DNA of 64,000 nucleotides from assembly GCF_002738225.1 (NCBI RefSeq), contig NZ_PEBQ01000144.1, forward strand, positions 1 to 64,000, written 5' to 3'. Source of the stretch: Acetobacter pomorum. GTDB lineage: Bacteria > Pseudomonadota > Alphaproteobacteria > Acetobacterales > Acetobacteraceae. The notes under the pieces were generated by a model, which worked only from the letters and a program-made list of their open reading frames with translations, did not search any database and was not told the DNA's origin. Numbering within the stretch: position 1 is the first letter of the stretch; each line of letters opens with the position of its first letter. Below are positions 33,780 through 43,030 of this stretch, piece after piece. A program made the position numbers and the translations under genes.

Positions 33780-34717
33780 GGTATTTTTCCCCCGCTGCGG
33801 CTGTTTTGTGTCTGCCTCTTTTACTGGTCGGGTGTGGCGGTGCTGCGCAGGATAAGCCAACCGCACAGGATGATGCCGCGTGGGATCAGGCCATGACAGC
33901 AGGGCGGGATTCCTTTGAGCTGGGGCGGTATAGTGTGGCGGTGACCCAGTATCGCAAGGCAGCAGATTTGGCTTTGTTGCGTGATGATGTGAGTGCGATA
34001 ACCGAGGCCGGGTATGATCTGGCTGTGGCGCAACTGGCGGCAAACGCGCCAGATAAAGCCCTGCAAACAACACAGGCCACGCGGCAAGCCGCAGCTGCGC
34101 GGGGGCAAACTCAGCTTTACGCTCTTGATCTGGTAGAAGCCGCAGCCCATTACAGGTTGGGCCATTACAGTTCTGCCATTTCCTCTGCCACGCAGGCCAT
34201 GCAGTCATCCGATACGGCATTGGCGGGCCGCGCAGCCCTGGTGCTGGGGCTTGCGGCAGATGCACAGTCCGATAGTGCGAATCTGCAAAAAGCAGCAGCG
34301 TATCTTGCCAGCCTTAAAAAGCCGCTTTCTTCTACTCAACAGGCTGACCAGGCGGAAATTCAGGCACGGGTGCTGCGTCAATCCGCACCCCAGCAGGCAG
34401 AAACTCTTGCCATGCAGGCGGCAGACTTGCGGCGTGCGGATGGGGCCTATCGGGATATGGCACGCGCACTGGCGCTGGCAGCACGTATTGCCTCCGCACA
34501 GGGGGATCAGCAAAAAGCTCGTGCATTGTGGGAACGCGCCGCACAAAGTGCCGCAGCACAGTCTAGCAGCCTGAACCGGATGGATGCCCAAACACTGGCG
34601 CATGGGTCCATCACCAAGGGGAATTACGTGCCGCCTGAAGATGATGCCGCAGCATGGGCGCGTGATGCCGGTGGTGTTGCCCTTCGGCCTTTTGAGGAAA
34701 AAGACGCGCAGCAATAA
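33776..34717 (+). CDS. Lipoprotein with TPR-like helical repeats
   Basis: A 313-aa protein with a lipoprotein signal peptide ending in LLVGC (Cys 20). It then has Ala/Gln-rich helix pairs of TPR type (for example AGRDSFELGRYSVAVTQYRK and AAAHYRLGHYSSAISSATQ). It lacks MlaA, MlaB or MlaC features yet occupies the last position of the MCE operon. As an acylated helical repeat protein it may anchor or dock the MCE hexamer at a membrane; this is an inference from position. Start ATG 33776 overlaps the MCE gene stop. Confidence 0.75.
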   Translation: MRYFSPAAAVLCLPLLLVGCGGAAQDKPTAQDDAAWDQAMTAGRDSFELGRYSVAVTQYRKAADLALLRDDVSAITEAGYDLAVAQLAANAPDKALQTTQATRQAAAARGQTQLYALDLVEAAAHYRLGHYSSAISSATQAMQSSDTALAGRAALVLGLAADAQSDSANLQKAAAYLASLKKPLSSTQQADQAEIQARVLRQSAPQQAETLAMQAADLRRADGAYRDMARALALAARIASAQGDQQKARALWERAAQSAAAQSSSLNRMDAQTLAHGSITKGNYVPPEDDAAAWARDAGGVALRPFEEKDAQQ

Positions 34718-34731
34718 CGTATCAGGCGCGT

Positions 34732-36117
34732 ATGGCTGGGGTTATGCAACGGAATTTAATTATTGCACGTTGTGGTGCGCAGTCCCTGCATCCAGAATGG
34801 CGTAAAGGCGGCGCACCAGACTGGGATCTGGTTTTGTGCCCGTTTCAGCCTATAGAGATGCAAGGCCTACCCGGCCAGATGGTGGTGGGCCATAAATGGG
34901 ATGGTCTCTACCGTTTTCTGACAGAATGGGATGGCTGGCAGCAGTATGACTATATCTGCTTGCCAGATGATGATCTGTTTGCCACAGCAGAGACGTGGAA
35001 CCGCTTTTTTGCCGCGTGTGGGCAGTATAAGGCCAAGCTGGCCGCTCCGGCACTTACGCCGGGTTCTTTCTGTAGCCACCTTTCCACTTTGCAGAATAAA
35101 AACTTTGTTGCGCGGGCCTCTACGTTTGCAGAAATCATGGCACCCTGCATGCATCGTGACTTTTTGCAGCAGGTGTTGCCAACACTCCGTTTTTCACGCG
35201 CGGGCACAGGGTTTGGGTTGGATCTGCTTTGGCCCATGATGCTGGGCTGGCGCGATATATGGATTATGGATGCAACGCCAGTGGAACACACGCGCCCCGT
35301 AGGGCAACAGCGTTCTTCCGCCTTGGGGGAAATGAGCGAGTACGATTTTCGCTTTATTGCAGGCTTAGGCGTAGTGGGGGCAACGTGGCCTTATGGCGGC
35401 TATACGCCGCAAGGCACCTATTTGGATTATCAGGACAAGCGCTTTGCAGAGGTTTATCGGCAAGGCTATGCCTATGTGCAGCAGCAGTATCCACAATACT
35501 GGGCGGAGGTTTGTGCGTTTCAGGCCAGTGCGCCACCGCAGGTTAGTGCGCAAGCTCTGCGCAAGCTGGAGCACGCTCTGTTTCATCTTAATAAAGATAC
35601 GGGAACGCTTCTTTCGCGCCATCGGCCGGCCAGAGTTTCTTCCGTGTCGCAATGGTCATGGTCGCAAGATGCGGTGCGTGAGGCCTCTGGCGGAAATGAT
35701 GGGCTGATTAACGGCGGATACGGGTTTCATACAGATTTTGAGGATAATCCGTGGTGGCAGGTTGATCTGGGACAGATGTGTGCGGTGCATGAAGTTGTGC
35801 TGTATAATCGGCTGGATCAGAAGGAATGCTGCGTGCAGCTGAATATTCTGGTGTCAGAGGCCGGCACATATTGGCAGACAGTGTTTGCCAAACAGGATGA
35901 AGCTTTTTTTGGTGGGGCGGATTCTGAGCCTTTGCAGGTGATGTTGCCTACTCCGGTTATGGCGCGCTTTGTGCGTGTGCAGGCCGTTGGGCACACAGTG
36001 CTGCATCTGGATCAGGTAGAAGTGATGGGGAGCCCCGCTGGCGCAGCAGCGCAAAAAGGGGTTTTTCAAAAGGCCATCTATAAAACGGCACGTTTTCTAA
36101 ACGCATTGCGCGGTTAA
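34732..36117 (+). CDS. DUF707-like glycosyltransferase-type domain fused to a discoidin (F5/8 type C) domain
   Basis: A 461-aa cytoplasmic-looking protein. Residues 1 to about 270 resemble DUF707 proteins, with an acidic DDD cluster (CLPDDDLF) as in GT-A-type metal sites and a GTGFGLDLLWP segment. After a linker, about 300-435 reads as a discoidin-like carbohydrate-binding beta-sandwich (NPWWQVDLG, VVLYNRLD, ARFVRVQAVG). No signal peptide is seen. The combination suggests transfer to or recognition of a glycan, but no activity is proven for DUF707. ATG 34732 or 34744 could be the start. It follows the lipid-transport operon by 14 bp and may be its last gene. Confidence 0.7.
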   Translation: MAGVMQRNLIIARCGAQSLHPEWRKGGAPDWDLVLCPFQPIEMQGLPGQMVVGHKWDGLYRFLTEWDGWQQYDYICLPDDDLFATAETWNRFFAACGQYKAKLAAPALTPGSFCSHLSTLQNKNFVARASTFAEIMAPCMHRDFLQQVLPTLRFSRAGTGFGLDLLWPMMLGWRDIWIMDATPVEHTRPVGQQRSSALGEMSEYDFRFIAGLGVVGATWPYGGYTPQGTYLDYQDKRFAEVYRQGYAYVQQQYPQYWAEVCAFQASAPPQVSAQALRKLEHALFHLNKDTGTLLSRHRPARVSSVSQWSWSQDAVREASGGNDGLINGGYGFHTDFEDNPWWQVDLGQMCAVHEVVLYNRLDQKECCVQLNILVSEAGTYWQTVFAKQDEAFFGGADSEPLQVMLPTPVMARFVRVQAVGHTVLHLDQVEVMGSPAGAAAQKGVFQKAIYKTARFLNALRG

Positions 36118-36256
36118 TGGCGTAGTGACGTGTTTATGTGTTTTTTGCAGGAATTTGCAGGGGTTCTATGCAGAATTGTTGAGGCACGCTTATGCTGTGC
36201 CGTGTATCACCGCAGCATAGGCGTATCCCCATACCGGGCAGGTGCGTGGAGCGGTG

Positions 36257-37276
36257 ATGATGAAAAGACTGTTGCGACGGTATCGGAAGAAAAATCAGCT
36301 TGATAAGGAAATTCGCCACACACCGCTGGAGGATGTTGGCGGAACCACCAAAGCGCAGAAAAAGAAAGACGCAAAACATTTTCATTTAAGCGCGCGTGAG
36401 GCTGCCAAGCGGTTTAGCGCACATGCGTTGGTGGAAGAAAAAGGCCACCATGATGTTGTGCGTGTGGGGCTGAAGGATAGCGTATGGACAGATTTGTACC
36501 ATCACGCCCTTACAGCAAGTTGGCCCGCGTTTACGGCGGTTGCGGTTTTTTCCTACCTGCTGATCAATTTCATATTTGCGCTGCTGTATATGGTCGCCCC
36601 TGAGCAGATCACAAGCGACAGCCAGCATACTCTGCTTTCACTGTTCTTTTTTAGTGTGCAAACACTGTCCACCGTAGGCTACGGGGGCATGACACCCGTT
36701 GGCATTTATGCAAATGCCATAGTCTCGCTGGAAGTGTTTATCGGCATGATGCTGACAGCCGTGGCTACGGGCCTGTTATTTGCGCGTTTTGCCCGCCCGC
36801 GTGCGCGTATCATGTTCAGTAATACTGCAGTTGTCAGTAATGAAAGCGGGATTCCCGCACTCTGCATCCGCATTGCCAACTTGCGTGTCAGCGTTATCCT
36901 TTCAGTGGATGTAGAGGTTGCGCTCTCGCGTTTGGTTATGGGGGAAAACGGGCATCTGGTACGCAAGTTTGACCAGTTATTGCTTGTGCAATCCCATGTG
37001 CCGGTGCTGCGTTTTGCGTTTGTTATGGCGCATGTGATCGGGCCGGATAGCCCATTGCATGGCAAGACAATGGCGGAACTGGAAGCAGAAGAAGCCGAAA
37101 TTATTGTAACGGTTACTGGCACGGATGAAGCCTTGGGCCAAACAGTGTTTGCCAGAACAGCCTATCGGTTTGACCGGGTGCGCAATAACCATCGGTTTGT
37201 CGATATTGTGGTGTCTCGCCCAGATGGACGCATTGCGGTTGACTATACCCGCTTCCATGATGTGGAGCAGCACTAA
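36257..37276 (+). CDS. Inwardly rectifying potassium channel (KirBac type)
   Basis: A 339-aa channel with a basic N-terminal cytoplasmic segment, an outer TM helix (about 93-113), a pore loop with the K+ filter TVGYG (about 139-143), an inner TM helix (about 158-178) and a C-terminal immunoglobulin-like Kir domain of about 150 residues (RARIMFSNTAVVSNESGIPAL, FVDIVVSRPDGRIAVDYTRFHD). The filter predicts K+ selectivity. ATG 36257 has GGAG 5 nt upstream; ATG 36260 is equally possible. It ends 6 bp from the convergent FUSC-family gene. Confidence 0.92.
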   Translation: MMKRLLRRYRKKNQLDKEIRHTPLEDVGGTTKAQKKKDAKHFHLSAREAAKRFSAHALVEEKGHHDVVRVGLKDSVWTDLYHHALTASWPAFTAVAVFSYLLINFIFALLYMVAPEQITSDSQHTLLSLFFFSVQTLSTVGYGGMTPVGIYANAIVSLEVFIGMMLTAVATGLLFARFARPRARIMFSNTAVVSNESGIPALCIRIANLRVSVILSVDVEVALSRLVMGENGHLVRKFDQLLLVQSHVPVLRFAFVMAHVIGPDSPLHGKTMAELEAEEAEIIVTVTGTDEALGQTVFARTAYRFDRVRNNHRFVDIVVSRPDGRIAVDYTRFHDVEQH

Positions 37277-37282
37277 CCCTTT

Positions 37283-39487
37283 CTAGGCTGCCAGTTGATC
37301 TGGCATGCCAGAAAGATGAAAGCGCCGCGTTACATCCATAAATGTGGCATGGGTTGTAAACTCATGCCGCAAAACCTCCAGCGCACCTATGGCCCGTATA
37401 AGGTCTATTTGCTGAGATAGATTTTTCTCTCCCATAGCGGCTGGCAAGAGCGCGTGCAGCGCTTGTGCGGCAGCCAGAGCAGGGGCCTGTGTATAGCCTT
37501 TTATCTGGCTGATTGTTGCCAGTACATGCGTAATTTGCTGCATCTGTGCAGCTGATAAAAGCTGGTGGGACATAACATTGCGCAGCCGTAAAATAAGCAG
37601 GCCAATAGTCATCGCGCTCATGGCGCCAGCAAGATAGGCTTCCACCAGCGCGTTGGGGTGCGTGCCCGCATGGCGAATAATTTGTGCAAGCCTATTGCCA
37701 GAATGTGCAATCCATTGCGCGGATGTATATGTCAGCCGACCTTTGGCCATCTGCCGCAAATCATGCACCACTTTTTGGCGTAGCCTCCATCGTTCGCCTG
37801 CGGCATCAAACGGCAGCACAAGCCGAAAAACCCATATACCCAGCCCAATACCCAACACCACGGCGGGTGTGGTGTTCAACCACGTTATCTCATCCATGCG
37901 GCTCTGGTTGGCTGGCCCCACCATAAAGGGCAGAAAGTTGTTATAGGCCGCAGCTGTGCCCGCAATGCTGCCGGGCGCACGCAAGGCCAACCCACCCACC
38001 AGCATGGGGAAGAAAAGCGATGCCAGCAGCGTTTCCACAGCAGCTTGCTGCGGCAACACAACAAAACTGAGAATAAAGGACACAACAGCTGCCCACACAG
38101 CACCACGAAAGAAGCCGCTGGCCGCATGTACCGGATCTTCAAACGAAGAAAAGCGCGTGGTGGTCACAGCTACAAACATGGCAAGGGTAGAGCCATCGGG
38201 CCATGCTGTAACTTCCCATAACAGTCCACCTGCGCAAATGGCCGCAGCAGAGCGCAGGCCATTGTTGGCAGCCAGGAACACATCCTTTTCCGGGTGCCGA
38301 TCAAACCGGAAGTGGTCAGATCGGTTGGGTTCCTGGGTGGCAATATAGTGTTTGAGAACCAGATCCAACGCCATCAGTAGTTTGGCCAGAGCAGATTCCA
38401 GAATGCGCCCTTCCAACAGGTTATGCCGTTCCTGCTGCGTGGTGGGCTGGTTTTGTTGCTGCAAAAGCTGAAAACGTATGAGCCGATCTATGCCGCGTTG
38501 CTGGCTATGGGTGCGGTAATGCTGGATTTGGGCGCATGCCCGCATGGCAGCGGTTACGGTGCTATCCTGTTGCAGTTCTGCCGGAAGCGTGGTGAGGAGC
38601 TGGCAAATATCATCTATGGCCTGTTGAAAATCTGGAGGCACAGGTGCGGCTGCCTGCATATGAATACGAAGCGTTATGCCACGGGCCAGAAAGGCGGCAA
38701 TGGCGTTCAGGCTGGCACGTGCGTGATCTCCTGCATGGTTGTGCGGGCCCATTTCAATTTCGCTGAACTCTGTCTGATCTGCCAGAGAGGGAATACTGCC
38801 TAGCAAGGCGCGGGAGCGTAAAAGCCCATCTGGCTGGTTGCGCAACAGCCCCTGCACACCCGCACACGCACCCTGTAGGGCGCTGAGCAGGCGCTCGCGC
38901 ATTTTCTGTTCGGCAACATCTTCAAGGTTGGGGGCAAACAGGGCTGCCAAAAGGCTTTCACACACAATGCCCAGTGTAATGTAGGTGGTGCGCGAAAGCG
39001 CGATCATAAACACATTATCGGGCTGATTGGCCGCATTCAGCACAATAATGGTGGTGGTGAAGGAAATAAGAACCAGCGCGTAAGAACGAAAATTACGCAA
39101 AAATGTTGCAATGGCGCAACATCCACCTGCCCATATGGCCAAAAAAGGAAACACAAGCCCCGGCTCCTGCGGAAAAGCCGCCAGAAATGTAACGCCAGCC
39201 ACAGCGCCAATGCAGGTGCCAATTAACCGCCATTTGGCTTTGGAAAGACTTTGCCCGCGTGAATTCTGCGCCACAATCCACGTGGTCATGGCGGCCCATT
39301 GGGGGCTGTCCATTTCCATCCATAGGGCAAGGCTTAGGGCAATAAAGGCTGCAACTGTTGTGCGCAGGGCAAACCCCAGATTTTCCGGAGCAGGGGCAAT
39401 AAGCCATGCAAGCGGAAAGGCCGGGCTGCGCTGCATTTTGGCATACAGGCTACGATACCATTGGAATGGAAATAGAAACGAAACCAC
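37283..39487 (-). CDS. FUSC-family membrane protein (AaeB-like efflux), copy 1
   Basis: A protein of about 735 aa with two blocks of hydrophobic helices (roughly residues 30-180 and 420-560) separated by a soluble helical region, the FUSC/aromatic acid exporter (AaeB, YccS) layout. Conserved pieces shared with the neighbouring copy are WAAMTTWIVAQNSRGQSLSKAKWRLIG, FRSYALV and FSEIEMGPHNHAGDHARA. The exact start is unclear: GTG 39487 (with AAGG upstream) or ATG 39436. A longer frame to 39577 would run through a terminator and is rejected. Such proteins are proposed to export aromatic or weak acids, but the substrate here is not known. Confidence 0.85.
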   Translation of the reverse strand: MVSFLFPFQWYRSLYAKMQRSPAFPLAWLIAPAPENLGFALRTTVAAFIALSLALWMEMDSPQWAAMTTWIVAQNSRGQSLSKAKWRLIGTCIGAVAGVTFLAAFPQEPGLVFPFLAIWAGGCCAIATFLRNFRSYALVLISFTTTIIVLNAANQPDNVFMIALSRTTYITLGIVCESLLAALFAPNLEDVAEQKMRERLLSALQGACAGVQGLLRNQPDGLLRSRALLGSIPSLADQTEFSEIEMGPHNHAGDHARASLNAIAAFLARGITLRIHMQAAAPVPPDFQQAIDDICQLLTTLPAELQQDSTVTAAMRACAQIQHYRTHSQQRGIDRLIRFQLLQQQNQPTTQQERHNLLEGRILESALAKLLMALDLVLKHYIATQEPNRSDHFRFDRHPEKDVFLAANNGLRSAAAICAGGLLWEVTAWPDGSTLAMFVAVTTTRFSSFEDPVHAASGFFRGAVWAAVVSFILSFVVLPQQAAVETLLASLFFPMLVGGLALRAPGSIAGTAAAYNNFLPFMVGPANQSRMDEITWLNTTPAVVLGIGLGIWVFRLVLPFDAAGERWRLRQKVVHDLRQMAKGRLTYTSAQWIAHSGNRLAQIIRHAGTHPNALVEAYLAGAMSAMTIGLLILRLRNVMSHQLLSAAQMQQITHVLATISQIKGYTQAPALAAAQALHALLPAAMGEKNLSQQIDLIRAIGALEVLRHEFTTHATFMDVTRRFHLSGMPDQLAA

Positions 39488-39542
39488 GCAGCCAGATGCC
39501 TTAGATTGAAGGGTTGTTATAACAATCCCTTGAGCATCTGAC

Positions 39543-39574
39543 AAAAAAAGAGCCGGAGTAAAACCCCGGCTCTT
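39543..39574 (-). terminator. Intrinsic terminator behind FUSC copy 2
   Basis: A perfect 9-bp stem (AAGAGCCGG / CCGGCTCTT) with a 9-nt loop is followed on the minus strand by a T run of seven. It lies between the two FUSC genes, so copy 1 should have its own promoter. Confidence 0.8.
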
Positions 39575-39597
39575 CAATGGTTTGATTAAAAAAGTAT

Positions 39598-41769
39598 TTA
39601 TGCAGCCCGATAAGGCTTGGAAGCATCCAGAAACACAGCGTTGGCATCCAATTCGTGCGAAACCACAATCAGATAGGCAATGGCGCGTGTCAGTTCGATA
39701 CGGGTGGAAATATTGGGCTCCATTGCTTCCATCCGGCGCAGGGCAGATGTGGCAACGCGTGCGGCATGGGCTGTATGGCCATATTTACCGGTAAAGCGGC
39801 TCATCCGTTTCATAACAATTTCAATAGCGCGTTTGGCTGGTGGCGGAATCTGGTTACGTTTCAACAGCGTGCGCAGGCGGATAATGTTCAGCCCGATGGT
39901 CATGGCGGCCAATGTGCCATGCAAACAACCTTCAATAGTGGGGGAAGGCGTTGGGCCGGCATGGCGGATCAGGCGTGCAAACCGGTCAATATTACGGCCA
40001 ATCCAGTCTCGCGTCTGGGGCATGGGGTCTGCGGCAGCCAATGCACGTAGATCATGCAGCATGGCACGGCGCATACGCCAGCGTTCCGCATTATTGTTGA
40101 ACGGCAGCACGGCCCGGAAAATCAGCACAGCAAAAAACACGCCCAACAGCACGGCTGATGTGGAATTGAACCACGCGACCTCGTTCTGTCGGCCTTGGTT
40201 GAGCGGATGCACAAAGTTGGGCAACAACAACGTATAGGCGGCAGAATGCAAGGCCGTGCCCGCGTTACGGGCTGCCAGTCCGCCGGCAATCATGGGCAGG
40301 GCAAGGGTGCCCACCAGCATTTCGTAATCTGCTTCTGTTGGCAGGACAAGAAACACCAGAAAGAACGAGACAACAGCCGCCCATATGCCGCCAATCATGA
40401 ATTGGGCAGAGGCCACAACGGGGTTTTCACGCGTTGCAAACAGCCCGCATACAATGGCAACAAAGGTAATAAAGCCCAAGCCAGCGGGCCATGCCGTACA
40501 TTCCCATACCAGCCCGGCAGCCGTAATGGCCACCATGGCGCGCACACCATTATAAACGGCCTCGCGCTTATCTACATGGGCTTGCAGGCGGAAATGGAAG
40601 TGATCCCCACGGATAAAGTGCTGGCTGGCATCATATTCCCGAATGGCCTGTTCCAGCTCACCCAGCAGTTCGTCCAGCGCGTTGTGCAGAATACGGCCAT
40701 CCAGCAGGGCGGGAATGTTTGCATCGTTTGCGGGGTTATCATCAAACGCTGTGTCAATTTCCTGCGAAAGCGCATCGACCACACGTTGATGACATTCAGC
40801 GCGCAGTAATTGCAGGTCATGCAACAGTTCCTGCACACTTTCATCTGAATCCAGACGGTTGGGAACAGTGGTCAGAAACTCGCTGACATGGGCTGCCGTT
40901 TCACGGAAAGTAGGCTGGTCTGTCTGCACATATTGCAGGCGCACGGCCATGCCCAACCCGCGTGACAGCAGCACGGAAACAGCCGCCAGAGCAGCGCGTG
41001 CGTGGTCCCCTTCATGCCCGTGTGGGCCCATTTCCACTTCAGAAAATTCAATCTGGTCATTGATCGAAATTAGGGGGCCAAACATGGCGCGGGAGCGCAC
41101 CAGTGCTTCCTCATCCCCCGCCAGCAGGCTGGAAACAGAGGTGGAAACATTGGAAAGGGCCGTGCGCAGTTTATCACGCATATTGCGGCGGGCTGTTTCG
41201 GCCAGATTATGGGCAAACAGGCCTGCCAGCGTGCCCTCGCACACAATGCCCAGCACAATGTAGGATGCGCGGGACATGGCCGTCATAAACACGTTTTCGG
41301 GGTGCGGAATGGCGCCAATGGCAATAATGGCTGTGGTGTAACCGGCCAGCACAAGCGCGTAGGAGCGGAAGTTGCGCACCAATGTGGCCATGGTGCAGCA
41401 TGTTCCCACCCAAATGGACAGAATGGGGAAGAACAGCCACGCATTCTGGTTAAACGCAGAAATCAGGGTAATGGACATCACTACCCCTATGGCCGTGCCT
41501 ACCAGACGCCATCGGGCCTTGGAAAGACTTTCCCCGCGTGAGCCTTGGGCCACAATCCATACGGTCATGGCGGCCCATTGCGGGTCATCCAGTTCCATCC
41601 ACAGGGCAATAACCAGGGCCAGAAGGGCCGCTGCGGTGGTGCGCACAGCAAAGCCAATGGCGGCCGGGGTGGGGGAGAGCAGCCAAGCAAAGGGCATCTT
41701 TCCGCGTTCACCCGGCCGGTGCAGGGGGCGGAAATTGCGCAGGGGGCCGATCCGGTCAAGGATAAACAT
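39598..41769 (-). CDS. FUSC-family membrane protein (AaeB-like efflux), copy 2
   Basis: A protein of about 723 aa, closely related to copy 1 along its whole length (WAAMTVWIVAQGSRGESLSKARWRLVG, FSEVEMGPHGHEGDHARA). Two groups of about five to six TM helices flank a soluble helical domain. The two genes are clearly an old tandem duplication. The start is ambiguous: ATG 41769 lacks a ribosome site, and a GTG at 41829 would add 20 residues. It is divergent from the YidB-like gene across about 200 bp of AT-rich DNA. Confidence 0.85.
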   Translation of the reverse strand: MFILDRIGPLRNFRPLHRPGERGKMPFAWLLSPTPAAIGFAVRTTAAALLALVIALWMELDDPQWAAMTVWIVAQGSRGESLSKARWRLVGTAIGVVMSITLISAFNQNAWLFFPILSIWVGTCCTMATLVRNFRSYALVLAGYTTAIIAIGAIPHPENVFMTAMSRASYIVLGIVCEGTLAGLFAHNLAETARRNMRDKLRTALSNVSTSVSSLLAGDEEALVRSRAMFGPLISINDQIEFSEVEMGPHGHEGDHARAALAAVSVLLSRGLGMAVRLQYVQTDQPTFRETAAHVSEFLTTVPNRLDSDESVQELLHDLQLLRAECHQRVVDALSQEIDTAFDDNPANDANIPALLDGRILHNALDELLGELEQAIREYDASQHFIRGDHFHFRLQAHVDKREAVYNGVRAMVAITAAGLVWECTAWPAGLGFITFVAIVCGLFATRENPVVASAQFMIGGIWAAVVSFFLVFLVLPTEADYEMLVGTLALPMIAGGLAARNAGTALHSAAYTLLLPNFVHPLNQGRQNEVAWFNSTSAVLLGVFFAVLIFRAVLPFNNNAERWRMRRAMLHDLRALAAADPMPQTRDWIGRNIDRFARLIRHAGPTPSPTIEGCLHGTLAAMTIGLNIIRLRTLLKRNQIPPPAKRAIEIVMKRMSRFTGKYGHTAHAARVATSALRRMEAMEPNISTRIELTRAIAYLIVVSHELDANAVFLDASKPYRAA

Positions 41770-42026
41770 AGGGAGACTGGGCACGGCGACTATTTTATCC
41801 TGACAACGAAAAACAGGGAGTAACGCCACATAGAGTAGCCTGATTCCCTGCTTTTTCCTTGTGGGTTCAGACGCATATCAGCTATCAATCTTCCAGCGAT
41901 GAAAGCGCGAGGGGATGGAAATTTATTTATAAATCTTGCGCATATAAGCTATCATGTTCCCAGATAGAAAAATACTGCGAATAGACTATGCTCGCAGGTC
42001 GGGTAAGATAAACGAAAGTAGGCGCA

Positions 42027-42401
42027 ATGTCCGATTTCCTTCAAAATATTCTTGGTAAGGTAGAAAGCGCCTTAGGCGTTGATGTGCAGAGCGCCTTGCA
42101 GCAGCAGTTACAGTCTCTGCTTCAGCCGCAGAATTTGGAGGCTTTGTTGACACGGGCAGATCAGGCCGGGTTGGGTGACAAAGTGCGTTCATGGGTGAGC
42201 CAGGGTGGCAATGTACCTGCCACACCAGATGAAATTCGCACCATTCTGGGCAGTGATACCGTACATAATCTGATTGAAAAAACAGGCTTGCCGGCAGATA
42301 CCGTATTGACGGCACTGACACATTTTTTGCCTGCCGCCGTGGATAAACAAACCCCGCAGGGCGTGGTGCCAGAAACTGAGGCACAAACCAAACAGGCATA
42401 A
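42027..42401 (+). CDS. YidB/DUF937-family protein
   Basis: A 124-aa soluble protein beginning MSDFLQNILGKVESALG. It then has the GLGDKVRSWVSQGGNVP segment and TPDEIRTILGSDTVHNLI, which match the YidB family (DUF937 type). The tail is hydrophilic. Function in the family is poorly known. It has a separate AT-rich promoter region and is followed by a small membrane protein. Confidence 0.8.
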   Translation: MSDFLQNILGKVESALGVDVQSALQQQLQSLLQPQNLEALLTRADQAGLGDKVRSWVSQGGNVPATPDEIRTILGSDTVHNLIEKTGLPADTVLTALTHFLPAAVDKQTPQGVVPETEAQTKQA

Positions 42402-42475
42402 TATTTTCTGCACGCCTGCAATGCATATGTGTTGAAGGCGTGCATCCTGCGCATGAATCCGGTAAGAATTACGGC

Positions 42476-43003
42476 ATGGATGTGGGCGAACGTATTAAAC
42501 GCATGGATAGCTGGCTGCTGGATGATGTCTGCCAGCCTTTGGCAGACAAACTGCCAGAACGTCTGACCGCTTTTGAAGTGGGGATGAGCTGCCAGCTTGG
42601 CTCTTTGCTCCTTTCTGCCGTATCCATTATTGCCGTGTTTGTTTTGACAGGCATGAATGATTTTGGAAACATGATCTTCAACGTGCTGGTCTGGGCTTTG
42701 TGCGTTACATTTTTTATTGGGTTGGGCCGCTTGCGTGTATTGGTGCAGCCGGGCAAAGCCAACCCCCTGCGTTATATGCTGATAAGCGTGCGCATTATTT
42801 CCATTCCCTTTACATTTTACGTTATTTATCAGGCCATTACCTCACCAGCTGCGTTTAGTTCAGTTATGTGGTTTAATGCGTTTTCCAATATTGTTTTTGT
42901 TGTGGGGCTGTATTTTATTTCCTGCCAGCCCCGTCCACCCCAGCGCCGGGCGAAGGAAGAAATCTGGGGCCGTGTGGTGGCCCCGGAAGGCAGTGGTTTT
43001 TAG
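42476..43003 (+). CDS. Small integral membrane protein of unknown function
   Basis: A protein of about 175 aa from ATG 42476, with a cytoplasmic N-terminus (MDVGERIKRMDSWLLDD) and four predicted TM helices (SLLLSAVSIIAVFVL, MIFNVLVWALCVTFFI, a third around RIISIPFTFYVIY, a fourth around IVFVVGLYFI). The C-terminus is short and basic (PRPPQRRAKEE). I do not recognise a family. Its end converges on ccmI. Confidence 0.65.
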   Translation: MDVGERIKRMDSWLLDDVCQPLADKLPERLTAFEVGMSCQLGSLLLSAVSIIAVFVLTGMNDFGNMIFNVLVWALCVTFFIGLGRLRVLVQPGKANPLRYMLISVRIISIPFTFYVIYQAITSPAAFSSVMWFNAFSNIVFVVGLYFISCQPRPPQRRAKEEIWGRVVAPEGSGF

Positions 43004-43030
43004 CATTTAGAATGTGATGGGAAACGCCGA

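Noticed and set aside
39488..39577. Longer N-terminus of FUSC copy 1
   Set aside because: It would be encoded by the terminator hairpin of the upstream gene; a later GTG or ATG is more sensible.
37283..41769. Tandem FUSC genes as a transposon duplication
   Set aside because: No insertion-sequence ends, target repeats or transposase gene; divergence of the copies suggests old gene duplication.
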